Part shown: one piece after another, positions 33,569 to 42,348 of the stretch
How the letters are laid out: each line of letters starts with the position of its first letter
Numbering within the stretch: the stretch's first letter is position 1
DNA from: DAIRFP01 sp036794995
GTDB lineage: Bacteria; Desulfobacterota; Binatia; UBA9968
DNA: 64,000 nt
Direction: 5' to 3'
Assembly (NCBI GenBank): GCA_036794995.1
Contig: DAIRFP010000001.1
Location: 1 to 64,000 of the forward strand
Program-made: the position numbers and the translations under genes
Notes under the pieces: model-generated
What the model was told of the DNA's origin: nothing
What the model saw: only the letters and a program-made list of their open reading frames with translations
Database searches by the model: none

Positions 33569-34750
33569 TTACGCGGCGTCGTCGCGGGCACGGTCTTTGG
33601 TCAAAAAGGTCTTGAACGAAGGCCAAATGTCTTCTTTGCGTTGGATCTGCACGGTTTGAAAGTTGGCTTCCTGGATCTGGGAAAAAAACTGGATCATGCT
33701 GCTGCCATAATAGCCCGCCCCGAGTGGCTTAATCTCGCCGTAGCCGAAAAGATTTGAGATCTTTGCCAGCTCCGTAGCCGCCTTAAGCGCAGCGGGATTG
33801 TCGGACTCGAAATTGTCCCCGTCGGAGCAGTGAAAAGCGTAGACGTTCCAAAGACCAGGATGATAGCGCTCATAAATGATCTCCAACGCCTTATTGTATC
33901 CCGATGAAATGAAGGTCCCGCCGGACTCGCCTTTGTGAAAGAATTCGTCTTCGGTCACTTCTTGGGCCTCGGTATGATGCGCGACGAAGACGATTTCGAC
34001 GTTTTCATAGCGGGTGCAAAGGAATCGATAGAGCAGAAAAAAAAAGCTCCGGGCCAGGTATTTCTTCATGGTGTCCATCGAACCTGAGGTGTCCATGATA
34101 CAGAGGACCACAGCATTCGACTCCCGGCGGGTTTCCGTTACGGTGTGGTGATACCGGAGATCTTCCTTGTGAAAGGGAAACCGCTGCGCGTGTAAGCCGG
34201 CGAGGCCGGCGCGCTGGGAGGCTTTCTTGCGTTTCACCCTGGAGCGGGCGGTTCTTTTTTTGTCCAAACGAACGCGGATGCCCTTCTTCCTGAATCCTTT
34301 CTGGCGAAACTGCCGTTCGACTTCCATTTGACGAAGATGTTTGCGGTCGAGGTCTGGGAGTTCCAAATCCTCAAACATCACCTCGACGAGTTCGTCCAGA
34401 CTCACCTCGGTTTCATAGTAATCGACACCCGCCTGATCGCCTGCCTGCCGACCCTGCGCGTTTTCTTTGCCCTTGCCCACGGTTTGGCCGGGTTGTACTT
34501 CCCCATCGCCGCCTTGGCCGACTCCCGGGGCATTGTCGCCATAGACGAATCGATATTCCTTGACCCCTCGTATAGGTACCTTGACAATGCGATTGTTGTC
34601 CTTCCCTATGATGGATTCCTCGGCGATAATGTCGGCGATGTTGTTGCGAATGGCTTCACGGACTTTTTGGCGGTGGCGCAAGCGATCCCCCGCGCTGCGG
34701 TCACCGCGTTGGCCAGAGGAGGGGTGATACGGACGGAAAATGGCTTCCAC
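33569..34750 (-). CDS. yeaH: YeaH/DUF444-family protein with VWA domain
   Basis: A 393-residue DUF444 protein. The N-terminus RGDRSAGDRLRHRQKVREAI is the family signature, followed by a Gly/Gln-rich linker (about 75-108). The von Willebrand A-like domain has the metal-ion-dependent adhesion site CIMDTSGSM, a Thr-containing GGTFISSGYNKAL, and FHCSDGDNF. It works with PrkA kinase and SpoVR in a conserved three-gene operon tied to nitrogen starvation, stationary phase and stress. It starts with GTG at 34750. The Ser- and Thr-rich MIDAS is intact, so metal-dependent protein binding is likely. Confidence 0.93.
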   Translation of the reverse strand: MEAIFRPYHPSSGQRGDRSAGDRLRHRQKVREAIRNNIADIIAEESIIGKDNNRIVKVPIRGVKEYRFVYGDNAPGVGQGGDGEVQPGQTVGKGKENAQGRQAGDQAGVDYYETEVSLDELVEVMFEDLELPDLDRKHLRQMEVERQFRQKGFRKKGIRVRLDKKRTARSRVKRKKASQRAGLAGLHAQRFPFHKEDLRYHHTVTETRRESNAVVLCIMDTSGSMDTMKKYLARSFFFLLYRFLCTRYENVEIVFVAHHTEAQEVTEDEFFHKGESGGTFISSGYNKALEIIYERYHPGLWNVYAFHCSDGDNFESDNPAALKAATELAKISNLFGYGEIKPLGAGYYGSSMIQFFSQIQEANFQTVQIQRKEDIWPSFKTFLTKDRARDDAA

Positions 34751-34791
34751 GTCAGCTCACTATTCCAGCGTTGACCCGTTGCGTTGTCAAG

Positions 34792-36726
34792 TTAATCCTT
34801 CCATAGATTATTGGCTGCGTACTTGAGGATCACATCAACGCAGCTGTGGCAGTAACCATGGTCAAGCAAGTTCTTCACCATGGTGTTGTATTTCTCTGAT
34901 TGCTCCTCGTCCCGCATCCTCGCTTTGGTGATGACCCGGCTCAGGTCTCGAACCGAGGTAATCAGCTTTTTCTCGATGGCCTCTTTCAAGGGTTCATAAC
35001 TGCGGTAGTCAATTTTCTCCCCCCTTCGATTGGCCGCCCAGAGGTAGGCGATGACTTCTTGCCGGAAGCCGTCCGCGGCGGAGCCGATAATGGCGATCTG
35101 CTCCTCAATGGACTTCATGAAACCTTCGTCGGGGTTGAGCTCTTCCCTGGTGTTTCGATCTTTGACTTTGCTCTTGTTCACGTAGGCTTCGGCATGGTCG
35201 AGATAATTCTGGAACAGAACTTCGGCCTGTTCCTGATAAGAATAGACGAAGGCGCGCGTAATCTCCTTCTCGAGGACTTCCAGGTACTCTTTGTGCAGCG
35301 TATCCTGGAGGAATTCCAAATATTGCTTCCGTGTATCATCGGAGAGCTCGCCTTCTTTCACCATATTGACCAATGCCTCACGGACGTTGATCGGATTGAT
35401 GCAATTCCCGGCGGTGTTATCGGAAAGCGCGTTGTCCAGGGCCTTCATGATGAAACGCGTCGAGATCCCGGTCATGCCCTCTCGCTTGGAAGCCTCGCGG
35501 AGCTCCTGGACGTCAACTTTCTTGGTGCGTCCCTTCTCGACGACTTCCTCGCCGTTATAGAGTTTCAATTTAGTCATGAGATCGCACTTGTTAGTCGGTT
35601 CCAGACGCGACAGGATGGCGAACATGGAGGCGATCTCCAGGGTGTGGGGCGCCACGTGGGCTCGAAAATCGGAATTGCGGATGATTTTTTGATAAATCTT
35701 TACCTCTTCGGATAGCCTGAGGTTATAAGGCACGCGGACCACGACGATACGATCGAGGATAGCTTCGTTCGTATGATCGGCTTTGAACTTCTGCCACTCT
35801 GCTTCATTGGAATGGGCGACGATCACGGTGTCGACGTATACCAAACCGTGTCTACCTGGGGCGGGAACCACCTTCTCTTGGGTTGCCGTAATCATGCAAT
35901 GGAGATATTCGATCTCGTTTTTGAATACTTCGATGAATTCAACCACGCCCCGATTGCCGATATTCAATGCGCCGTTAAGCTCTAAGACGCGGGGATCGCC
36001 TTCCGAGTAGAGATCCAGCTTCGATATATCCTCGCTGCCAATCAAAACGGAGGTGTCCTGGTTGTTGGGATCCACCGGAGGAACCACGCCGATACCGATC
36101 CGCGCTCGCTTTGAAAACTCCACCGTGCAGATCGGAAATTCTTCATATTTCCCGGCAAATTCTTCCTTGAGGCGGAAGCGGCAGACCGGGCACAGATCTC
36201 CTTCCACATGGACGCCCAGCATCTTCTCGAATTCTTTTCTCAAGTGGCGCGGTATCAGATGGAGCGGTTCTTCGAACATGGGACAGCCATCAATGGCATA
36301 GACCGGCTCGCTCTCTTCCAAACCTCGATGCAGTTTTTCGACCAAAGAGCTTTTCCCCGAACCCACCGGTCCCATGAGATAAAGGACCTGCCGGCTTTCT
36401 TCGCCCTTCAGCGATGCCGCGTGAAAATAGCGAACAATCTGGGAAACTGTCTTTTCGATGCCGAAGAACTCGTCGGCGAAAAAGTCATAGACTTTGATCG
36501 ATTCGTCTTTATACAGTCGTTTAACGTGGGGGTCGCCGTTTTCGTGGATGTCTCTAATACCCGCTTTGATGAGGGTGTCGTAAAGTCGCGCATGCGCTAG
36601 TTTGGCGACGGTGGGATCTTCGTTGACCTTTTCGAGATAGCCCAGCAGGTTTCCCCGCCAAGATCGGGCATGATGAAGGTCTCTATCCTTCTTGATAAGG
36701 TTCTCGAATTCCTTGTTATGGTCCAT
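34792..36726 (-). CDS. prkA: PrkA serine protein kinase (YeaG)
   Basis: A 644-residue PrkA/YeaG protein. An AAA-type N-terminal half carries Walker A YLMGPVGSGKSSL with the key lysine at about residue 125; the segment ITATQEKVVPAPGRHGLVYVD follows. The C-terminal PrkA domain includes EELNPDEGFMKSIEEQIAI and the RRGEKIDYRSYEPLKEAI region of the kinase-like half. CPVCRFRLKEEF has a short Cys pair that may bind metal. The ATG at 36726 follows GGGAGGC; an earlier TTG is unlikely. It phosphorylates serine on targets and in E. coli acts with YeaH. It is the first gene of the three-gene operon. Confidence 0.94.
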   Translation of the reverse strand: MDHNKEFENLIKKDRDLHHARSWRGNLLGYLEKVNEDPTVAKLAHARLYDTLIKAGIRDIHENGDPHVKRLYKDESIKVYDFFADEFFGIEKTVSQIVRYFHAASLKGEESRQVLYLMGPVGSGKSSLVEKLHRGLEESEPVYAIDGCPMFEEPLHLIPRHLRKEFEKMLGVHVEGDLCPVCRFRLKEEFAGKYEEFPICTVEFSKRARIGIGVVPPVDPNNQDTSVLIGSEDISKLDLYSEGDPRVLELNGALNIGNRGVVEFIEVFKNEIEYLHCMITATQEKVVPAPGRHGLVYVDTVIVAHSNEAEWQKFKADHTNEAILDRIVVVRVPYNLRLSEEVKIYQKIIRNSDFRAHVAPHTLEIASMFAILSRLEPTNKCDLMTKLKLYNGEEVVEKGRTKKVDVQELREASKREGMTGISTRFIMKALDNALSDNTAGNCINPINVREALVNMVKEGELSDDTRKQYLEFLQDTLHKEYLEVLEKEITRAFVYSYQEQAEVLFQNYLDHAEAYVNKSKVKDRNTREELNPDEGFMKSIEEQIAIIGSAADGFRQEVIAYLWAANRRGEKIDYRSYEPLKEAIEKKLITSVRDLSRVITKARMRDEEQSEKYNTMVKNLLDHGYCHSCVDVILKYAANNLWKD

Positions 36727-37212
36727 TCCAGCAGCCTCCCTTTGCAAAATTGATTACACTCTTTGCAGACACGAGAGCTCCCAAAAAGAGAAACGCCGAT
36801 CGCGCGGACAACAATAATAAGCTGTGACGGTTGAGAGAATGAAGGTGAGCCGGTGAAATCACTATTTTGATTGCGCGCATCACCTTGAGGTAAGGAAATG
36901 AAAATAAACTGAAGCCAGACTACGAGGCGCCGCAGATGATAGTTGGAAGTAATTCAAGGCTTGCGTTCGACCTCCTTTGCTTTTCGGTCGGCCGCCCGGC
37001 TTATTCCTATTTTAGACGCATCAAAGAACTTAATATTCAGTCTGCACCTTACTGCGCTTCTTACGCTATTATTGAAGCGCCATTTGTCGGGAAAGTCAAG
37101 GAAATTCATAGGGGCTGAGTACGTTTGCAGGTCGAAGCCGAGCGCGCCCATATTATCATGATCGCTTTTGTCTGATACTATTATTGAAATAAGGACAAGT
37201 GTGCTGAGACTC
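36727..37212. other. Divergent intergenic region between prkA and a NusG-like gene
   Basis: This 486-bp region must contain the promoters of the prkA operon and of the NusG paralogue. I looked for a sigma-54 site (GG-N10-GC, as known for E. coli yeaGH) on the minus strand and saw none. AT-rich stretches lie at about 36814-36825, 36900-36912 and 37178-37195. No gene is supported here. Confidence 0.45.
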
Positions 37213-37737
37213 ATGAGCAAGGAGGCTTTACAGATTGAGCCGGGCCTTCGCTGGTATGCGATCCAGACGAAGGCTAACAAGGAGAAAGAAGTTGAGAAAC
37301 GCCTTTCTGATCTCCACGTCGAAGTGTTTCTACCCTGGATGCGAATGCGACGGCGAATCGGAAGCCGGTTTCACTGGGGGTTGGTTCCGCTTTTTCCCGG
37401 TTATCTGTTTTGTCGTTTGGACCTTGTACAATCCGGAAAAGCGGCTCGCTATTCTCCGGGTGTTAGAGATTTTCTAAAGTTCGGCAATCAGATTGCCGAG
37501 GTGGGAATCGAGATTCTGGCGTCATTACGCGAGCGTTGTCCGGAAGGCATTGCCCAGATAGAATTTTTATCGGCAAAGCCCGGCGATGCGGTTAAAATCA
37601 AAGAAGGACCATTTTCTGGGATTGAAGCGATCTTCGAGAAAAACATGAAGGGCAGCGAGCGCGTTGCCGTTCTGCTCGATATCTTAGGTCGTCAAACCCG
37701 CTTGGTTCTGCCCAGCGAAACCATCGAAAGAATCTAG
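37213..37737 (+). CDS. NusG/RfaH-family transcription elongation factor (specialised paralogue)
   Basis: A 174-residue protein with the NusG N-terminal domain: RWYAIQTKANKEKEVEKRL, VEVFLPWMRMRRRIG, LFPGYLFCRLDL and YSPGVRDFLKFGNQIAEV. The C-terminal KOW domain reads PGDAVKIKEGPFSGIEAIF. Sequence features such as LPLFPGYLF and the truncated loop make it RfaH/LoaP-like, not housekeeping NusG. Such paralogues bind RNA polymerase and help it read long operons such as polysaccharide clusters. None is adjacent. ATG 37213 is chosen; GTG 37201 with AAGGAC before it is an alternative. The sensor kinase at 37912 follows on the same strand after a hairpin. Confidence 0.9.
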   Translation: MSKEALQIEPGLRWYAIQTKANKEKEVEKRLSDLHVEVFLPWMRMRRRIGSRFHWGLVPLFPGYLFCRLDLVQSGKAARYSPGVRDFLKFGNQIAEVGIEILASLRERCPEGIAQIEFLSAKPGDAVKIKEGPFSGIEAIFEKNMKGSERVAVLLDILGRQTRLVLPSETIERI

Positions 37738-37797
37738 CCGTCCGCGATCACAGCCTGCCCGCACAAATTTCTTCTGCCATTGAAGCTTGAATCCTTT

Positions 37798-37828
37798 CGG
37801 GGTACGCCTTCCCTGCCAGCGTACCCCG
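37798..37828 (+). terminator. Strong stem-loop after the NusG-like gene
   Basis: CGGGGTACGC and GCGTACCCCG form a perfect 10-bp stem with an 11-nt loop, 61 bp after the stop codon. There is only a short TCTT after the stem, so the terminator may be Rho-assisted. Confidence 0.6.
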
Positions 37829-37830
37829 TC

Positions 37831-37858
37831 TTGACAGAGTTCGCTGAGCCTTGATAAA
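37831..37858 (+). promoter_or_regulatory. Candidate sigma-70 promoter for the sensor kinase
   Basis: A perfect TTGACA (37831-37836) starts directly after the stem-loop. GATAAA (37853-37858) follows after 16 bp. It lies 54 bp upstream of the ATG at 37912. Confidence 0.5.
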
Positions 37859-37911
37859 GGCCCCCGTGCGGCGATCTCGATCCAGCAGGCATTCCGCCCT
37901 GAGGAGGCTAC

Positions 37912-40398
37912 ATGGGTAAACAACCGTGGCAACGACAACTGCTGCTGGCGACTATAGGCCTCATTGCGCTGTTCCTGGTCGGTGGAACCTTGGTCGCTTC
38001 ATTGCAGTGGATTTCTAAACCCTTTCCCGGGTTCTTTCTGCACGAGAACTTGACCGTGGGGCCTTATTTTCTTCCGGGATGGAGTGGTGGGTGGGTCGGG
38101 ATACGAGCCTTGGATCGTGTCGTCGCCGTCGACGGCCGAGCCATAAAAGAGCGCGGCGAACTATATGATTGGGTTAAGCGTGCACCCTCCGGCTCCATTT
38201 TTCATTACCGCGTTATTAGAGATTCCCATGCGTTGGAGTTCTCGGTTCCGTCGATGACCTTATCGGTCCATGATTGGTTTCTGAGTTTTGGTGTTTACGT
38301 GATCATGGGGATAGCGTTTCTCGTCATCGGCATGGCGCCGTATTACTTCCGCGCGTCGTCTCCGGCCGCCGTACCGCTTTGCCTTATGGTCATCGCGGTT
38401 TTTGTCTGGTTCGAGACGACATTCGATTTCATGACGGCCGGTGTGCTGCCCAAGGAGTTGCGTATCTTTGGTTTGACCCTCACGCCAAGCGCCGCGGTCC
38501 ACTTATCTTTGTTGCTGCAGAGTGGGAAACCCCTGCGACGGTCTCATCCTGTTTGTTTGCTCTGCCTGTATGGGGCCGGCGGCCTGTTGGGGGTCTTAAA
38601 CAGCGTGACGTTTCTTGGGTCGGCGGAGACTTGGATATATGTTTTTCGCGCCGGGTATGTTTTCACCTGCCTCGGTGCTTTGGCTTTTTTAGTTGTGATC
38701 GGGTCGGCGTTGCGTGGTTCAGTGCCCGACTTGGAGCGGTCACGCCTTCGTGTCATGTTCGTCGGCGCTTTGTTGGGATTTCTGATTCCCACGCTCAGCA
38801 CGGTTTTGACCAGCTCGTTTCAACTGCCCATCCCGTATAACCTTGCTTTGGTCCCGACGGTCTTCTTTCCTCTTTCTGTGGCTTATGCGCTTTTGAAATA
38901 CAGCCTGTTTGATCTCGGCAATGTCTTGAAAGTCGCGTTGAGCCGCATCGCGTTGACCGCCTTTTTGTTGGCGATCTACGCCGTTGTGGTTTTGCTTCTG
39001 GGCCCTTGGGCCGGTATTTACGACAACGATCCTCTCGTTCCGCTGTTTTTCTCGGTTCTCGTCGTGATCCTCTTTAATCCTCTCTTGCGTTGGATTGAAG
39101 GGGCAGTGGATCGACATGTTTATCGCCAGGATTATGACCCCGTGCGGGTGCAAGAGGAGGTAAGCCTGTTTCTGCGATCTCTGGCCCCCGCGCCTGACCT
39201 CGCCAGCGGTTTTATCCAGCAGATGACAGCACGCCTGGGTCTGGAGACAGCGACCGTGGCTTATCAACCCAAAGGCGCGGATCAATATGTAATGGCTCCT
39301 CCGGAGGAGACGGACCCGTGCAGCGGAGCCATTATCGAGGAACTGAGATTCCTGCGGGACAATCAAAAGGCGATTTACTATCGTGGCCTTTCCCGCGGCG
39401 AGGTAGCGACCGATCCTTTGTTTCAAGAAAGACGGGATAGGCTGTTGAGTATTTTCAATCGCTTGCACTCAGAGTTACTGATGCCGCTGATTTTTGAACG
39501 GCAGGTCCGCGGTTATGTTTCCTTTGGGAAAAAACAATCGGGAAGAGAGTATAGCACCGAAGACCTGCGCTTGCTCGTAACTCTGACGGATCAGCTGGCT
39601 TTATCGCTTGAGAATGGACGACTTTACGAAGAGTCGGTAAAGGCTTACGAAAGAGCGGAGGCGACCAATAGGCGGTTGATTGAAATGGATCGAGTGAAGA
39701 AACAGTTCGTAGCCAATATCTGCCACGAACTGAGAACACCCGTAAGCACGATTATTGGATACGCGGAAGTGTTGTTGTTAGATATCTATCTCAAAGACGA
39801 CGCGCGCAAGGTCTTGGACCGGCTTATCAACAACGGCCAAGAATTGGTAAACCTAATGGACAATCTGATGAATTTCTCACGTACGGACGCGGACACGCTA
39901 AGCGTCCAGTTTAAGGTGGTCAAACTCAAGGAGATCCTGATTGGGTTGGAAATCATGACTCAGAGGTTGATTCGAGAACGACCGATCCAGTTTGGCGTCG
40001 TCATGGCATCGACCATCGATACTATCGAGAGTGATGCGCAGAAGCTGCAACAGATCCTGGTGCAACTTCTAACCAACGCGCTTAAATTTACCGAGAGAGG
40101 GAGGATCGATCTCACCACCCAGGTTGTCAAGGAAGGGGGAAAGGATTTCGTTAAGATAGCGGTCGCCGATACCGGTATCGGTATCAAAAGGGAGGATCAA
40201 GAAGTCATCTTCGAAGATTTCCGTCAGCTCGACGGCTCTTCGAGCCGGCAATACGGTGGCACCGGGTTGGGTCTCAGTCTCTCCAAAAAGCTTGCGGTTG
40301 CTCTGGGAGGGACGATTCAAGTTGCGAGCGAAACCGGGGTGGGAAGTGTGTTTAGCCTGTTGCTGCCGGTGAAAAGTTCGGCGGTCTCAGCCGGGTAA
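37912..40398 (+). CDS. Membrane-bound sensor histidine kinase with PDZ-like, multi-TM and GAF regions
   Basis: An 828-residue kinase. After a first helix (10-31) comes a PDZ-like extracytoplasmic loop (about 60-112, IRALDRVVAVDGRAIKERGELYDWV). About seven more transmembrane helices (118-385) follow; YALLKYSLFDLGNVLKVAL is the linker seen in 7TM-type sensor kinases. A GAF-like domain (about 415-560) precedes the HisKA domain with His 605 in CHELRTPVSTIIGYAEVL. The ATPase has LTNALKFTERG, ADTGIGI and GGTGLGLSLSKKL. It phosphorylates a response regulator not encoded next to it. GAGGAGG precedes the ATG. A ligand coming from the periplasm or membrane is inferred. Confidence 0.92.
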   Translation: MGKQPWQRQLLLATIGLIALFLVGGTLVASLQWISKPFPGFFLHENLTVGPYFLPGWSGGWVGIRALDRVVAVDGRAIKERGELYDWVKRAPSGSIFHYRVIRDSHALEFSVPSMTLSVHDWFLSFGVYVIMGIAFLVIGMAPYYFRASSPAAVPLCLMVIAVFVWFETTFDFMTAGVLPKELRIFGLTLTPSAAVHLSLLLQSGKPLRRSHPVCLLCLYGAGGLLGVLNSVTFLGSAETWIYVFRAGYVFTCLGALAFLVVIGSALRGSVPDLERSRLRVMFVGALLGFLIPTLSTVLTSSFQLPIPYNLALVPTVFFPLSVAYALLKYSLFDLGNVLKVALSRIALTAFLLAIYAVVVLLLGPWAGIYDNDPLVPLFFSVLVVILFNPLLRWIEGAVDRHVYRQDYDPVRVQEEVSLFLRSLAPAPDLASGFIQQMTARLGLETATVAYQPKGADQYVMAPPEETDPCSGAIIEELRFLRDNQKAIYYRGLSRGEVATDPLFQERRDRLLSIFNRLHSELLMPLIFERQVRGYVSFGKKQSGREYSTEDLRLLVTLTDQLALSLENGRLYEESVKAYERAEATNRRLIEMDRVKKQFVANICHELRTPVSTIIGYAEVLLLDIYLKDDARKVLDRLINNGQELVNLMDNLMNFSRTDADTLSVQFKVVKLKEILIGLEIMTQRLIRERPIQFGVVMASTIDTIESDAQKLQQILVQLLTNALKFTERGRIDLTTQVVKEGGKDFVKIAVADTGIGIKREDQEVIFEDFRQLDGSSSRQYGGTGLGLSLSKKLAVALGGTIQVASETGVGSVFSLLLPVKSSAVSAG

Positions 40399-40420
40399 AG
40401 CTGGCTTTGCTCACCCGGCT
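40389..40420 (+). terminator. Stem-loop overlapping the sensor-kinase stop
   Basis: AGCCGGGT and ACCCGGCT form a perfect 8-bp outer stem, and AAAGC with GCTTT form a smaller inner stem. The left arm overlaps the end of the coding region. There is no T-tract. Confidence 0.45.
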
Positions 40421-40490
40421 CAGGGATTGGACTGATTTCACCGCAGCGCGGCCTGTGATACGGTGAAAGTCGATAGAAAGGAATTGCAGC

Positions 40491-41204
40491 ATGCCACAAT
40501 TGCGTCGCTTAGCGATCCGGGCCGAGGATCCATTCAAGTTGGCTGACTTCTACCAGGCAGTTTTTGAGCTTGACCAGGTTGCCGACGACCACGGAGCTGT
40601 TTTCCTTTCTGACGGGAGTTTCAACCTGGCACTGCTGCCGGCGCGAGACGGCATGTCCATGGGTCTAATGGGCTTGGGGTTCGAGGCCGCCCGGGTCGAC
40701 TCGATCCGGAGAAAACTCGCACGCACGGCGGACGGTGACCAAAGCCTGGTTGAATGCGATGCGCATACTGGTAGCGAACATGAAATAAGAGACCCTGACG
40801 GCAACGTCATCGGCCTTTGCAAAAGAGCCTTTGACGTATCGTTTCGCAAAGGACCCGTGCCAATTCGACACATCGCCCTTTATACACCGGCTCCGCAGCG
40901 GCTGGCGAATTTCTATTGTCAGGTCCTAGACATGAAAGAAGTGGAGCGGACGGATCGGTCGTCAATTTTCGTTTCTGACGGATACTTAAACCTGGCGCTT
41001 TTGTATCAGCGAAAGGAAGAGCCCATGGGGCTTAATCACTTTGGGTTTCATGTCGATAACAACGAAGAAATGCAAATTAGAGCGGAGCGGGCTGGCGTGC
41101 GGCGGGGCGCAGCGCGGCCGGAGCGCATCCCTTTTGCCGAGTATCGCGTCCATGACCCCGAAGGCAACGGTATCGATATCTCGCAAAAGGGCTGGAAGGT
41201 GTAA
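40491..41204 (+). CDS. Two-domain VOC (glyoxalase/dioxygenase-like) protein
   Basis: A 237-residue protein made of two homologous vicinal-oxygen-chelate modules. Each starts with a strand and an ADFYxxVxxL helix: RRLAIRAEDPFKLADFYQAVFELD and IRHIALYTPAPQRLANFYCQVLDM, and each closes on an acid-plus-glycine strand, IRDPDGNVIGL and VHDPEGNGIDI. Paired repeats FLSDGSFNLALL and FVSDGYLNLALL show the internal duplication. Metal ligands are partly present (H in IRHIAL and LNHFGF; E/D at strand ends). VOC enzymes include dioxygenases, epimerases and resistance proteins; this one is unassigned. AAAGGA precedes the ATG. Confidence 0.87.
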   Translation: MPQLRRLAIRAEDPFKLADFYQAVFELDQVADDHGAVFLSDGSFNLALLPARDGMSMGLMGLGFEAARVDSIRRKLARTADGDQSLVECDAHTGSEHEIRDPDGNVIGLCKRAFDVSFRKGPVPIRHIALYTPAPQRLANFYCQVLDMKEVERTDRSSIFVSDGYLNLALLYQRKEEPMGLNHFGFHVDNNEEMQIRAERAGVRRGAARPERIPFAEYRVHDPEGNGIDISQKGWKV

Positions 41205-41287
41205 GCTACGGAGAAGGATTCAAATCGCGGCAGAACATTCAAATCGTTGCGACTTCCGTTTCATTGGGTTATTTGGTTATTGGGGCC

Positions 41288-41935
41288 ATGAACGGTGAAG
41301 AGTTTCTAAACGAGCTTCTAGCGCCGGTCAATGAATTCTGCCGGTCACTCGACGCTAATCCTCCAGCCTATTGTTACGTCCCTTTGCGCACGGACGAAGA
41401 ACGAATTCGAGTAATGAAAAGCCGTTTGTTTAACGAACTGCGTGCCGCGGACCTATTCGGTACGTGGTTGAGGACAACGCCGGAGCTGGAAATCAAAGCG
41501 ACTATGGCGGAATCCGCCCACGAAGAAATGGTGCACGCGGAGCTTTTGGCCCAACGCCTCCGTGATTTGGGCGCTGAACCCTATGATTACAGACCTTTGC
41601 CAGCGCAGATCGCCATGTTCAACGCGATGGAAGGGCTCAACGAAACCTGCGAGCGTATCGCGGGCTTGTCCTTAGCGGGCGAAACCGTTGCCAATTACCT
41701 CATCCAGATGTGTCTTAAGTCCCCCGCGGTCCCTGAGTGGATAAAACAGCCCTACCGGCGCATTACCCAAGACGAAGAGGGGCATGGCAGTGTGCCGCAG
41801 GAGGCTCTTAAACGCTACGCGACGACGGAGGAGCGCCAAGACCGGGTCCGGCGCGCCGTGGCGATGCGCCTGGTTTTGTTTCGTGAGTATTTGGCGAGCC
41901 TGGACCGTTGGGCCACGGGTAAGGATCGGTGGTAG
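41288..41935 (+). CDS. Ferritin-like diiron protein
   Basis: A 215-residue helical protein with the full diiron-carboxylate pattern: Glu in LFNELRAADL, then ExxH in AHEEMVHAELL, Glu in SLAGETVANYL and a second ExxH in TQDEEGHG. This is the four-helix-bundle metal site of the ferritin/rubrerythrin/AurF/MiaE superfamily. It has no signal peptide and a Pro/Tyr-rich start. The exact function (oxygenase, peroxidase, reductase) is not known. ATG 41288 is preceded by GGGG. It faces, tail to tail, a BFD/zinc-ribbon protein that could be its electron donor. Confidence 0.8.
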   Translation: MNGEEFLNELLAPVNEFCRSLDANPPAYCYVPLRTDEERIRVMKSRLFNELRAADLFGTWLRTTPELEIKATMAESAHEEMVHAELLAQRLRDLGAEPYDYRPLPAQIAMFNAMEGLNETCERIAGLSLAGETVANYLIQMCLKSPAVPEWIKQPYRRITQDEEGHGSVPQEALKRYATTEERQDRVRRAVAMRLVLFREYLASLDRWATGKDRW

Positions 41936-41975
41936 GTCGCGGCAGTCTTTGCGGGCGACTCGCCCAACCGACCCG

Positions 41976-42284
41976 TCAGTTTTCCTGCCTGGCATAGTCA
42001 CAGCGCGGGCAGACTTGTGGGGACGGGGTTAGCAGCACGGGCCAACCGCACTCGTTGCAGCTCACCACGGCCTCGCCAAGCATCCCCCGCACCATGGAGC
42101 CGCAGCGCCTACCGCCACAGGGACCCGTGCCAACGCCGGTGCGTTTGCTAATTTGCTCAAAGGTTTTTGCTCCGGCTTGGATGGCTTTGAGCACGGTGCC
42201 TTTGCGGATCTTGTTGCATAGGCAGGCGGGCTTGAGGTTCTCGATGACCGCCTGCTCCCTGGCTTTGCGTTCTAGCTCGTCGAT
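41976..42284 (-). CDS. BFD-like [2Fe-2S] domain protein with C-terminal zinc ribbon; start codon abnormal
   Basis: The frame encodes a BFD-like domain with four cluster cysteines (PACLCNKIRKGTVLKAIQAG and GTGPCGGRRCGSM) and then a rubredoxin/zinc-ribbon-like tail with two CxxC pairs (CNECG, CPRCD). The first canonical start in frame is GTG 42194, but that would delete the first two cysteines. Extending upstream, the frame is open to a TAA at 42324-42326 with no ATG, GTG or TTG. A strong AAGGAAGGA (42302-42294) stands 10 bp before an ATC at 42284; I place the start there provisionally. An ATG TGG TAA triplet lies upstream in the same frame. BFD proteins donate electrons to ferritin-like proteins, and the neighbour is one. 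Confidence 0.65.
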   Translation of the reverse strand: MDELERKAREQAVIENLKPACLCNKIRKGTVLKAIQAGAKTFEQISKRTGVGTGPCGGRRCGSMVRGMLGEAVVSCNECGWPVLLTPSPQVCPRCDYARQEN

Positions 42285-42348
42285 GGTGAGGTGTCCTTCC
42301 TTAGTTGTGACCTTCCAAGCAGTTTACCACATTTTTGCTCGACGCTAA

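Noticed and set aside
34328..34774. Long plus-strand frames antisense to prkA and yeaH (also 34900-35715)
   Set aside because: They are antisense shadows of strongly supported genes with no independent start signals.
36727..36960. Sigma-54 promoter before prkA
   Set aside because: Known for E. coli yeaGH, but no GG-N10-GC pair of the right form was found on the minus strand.
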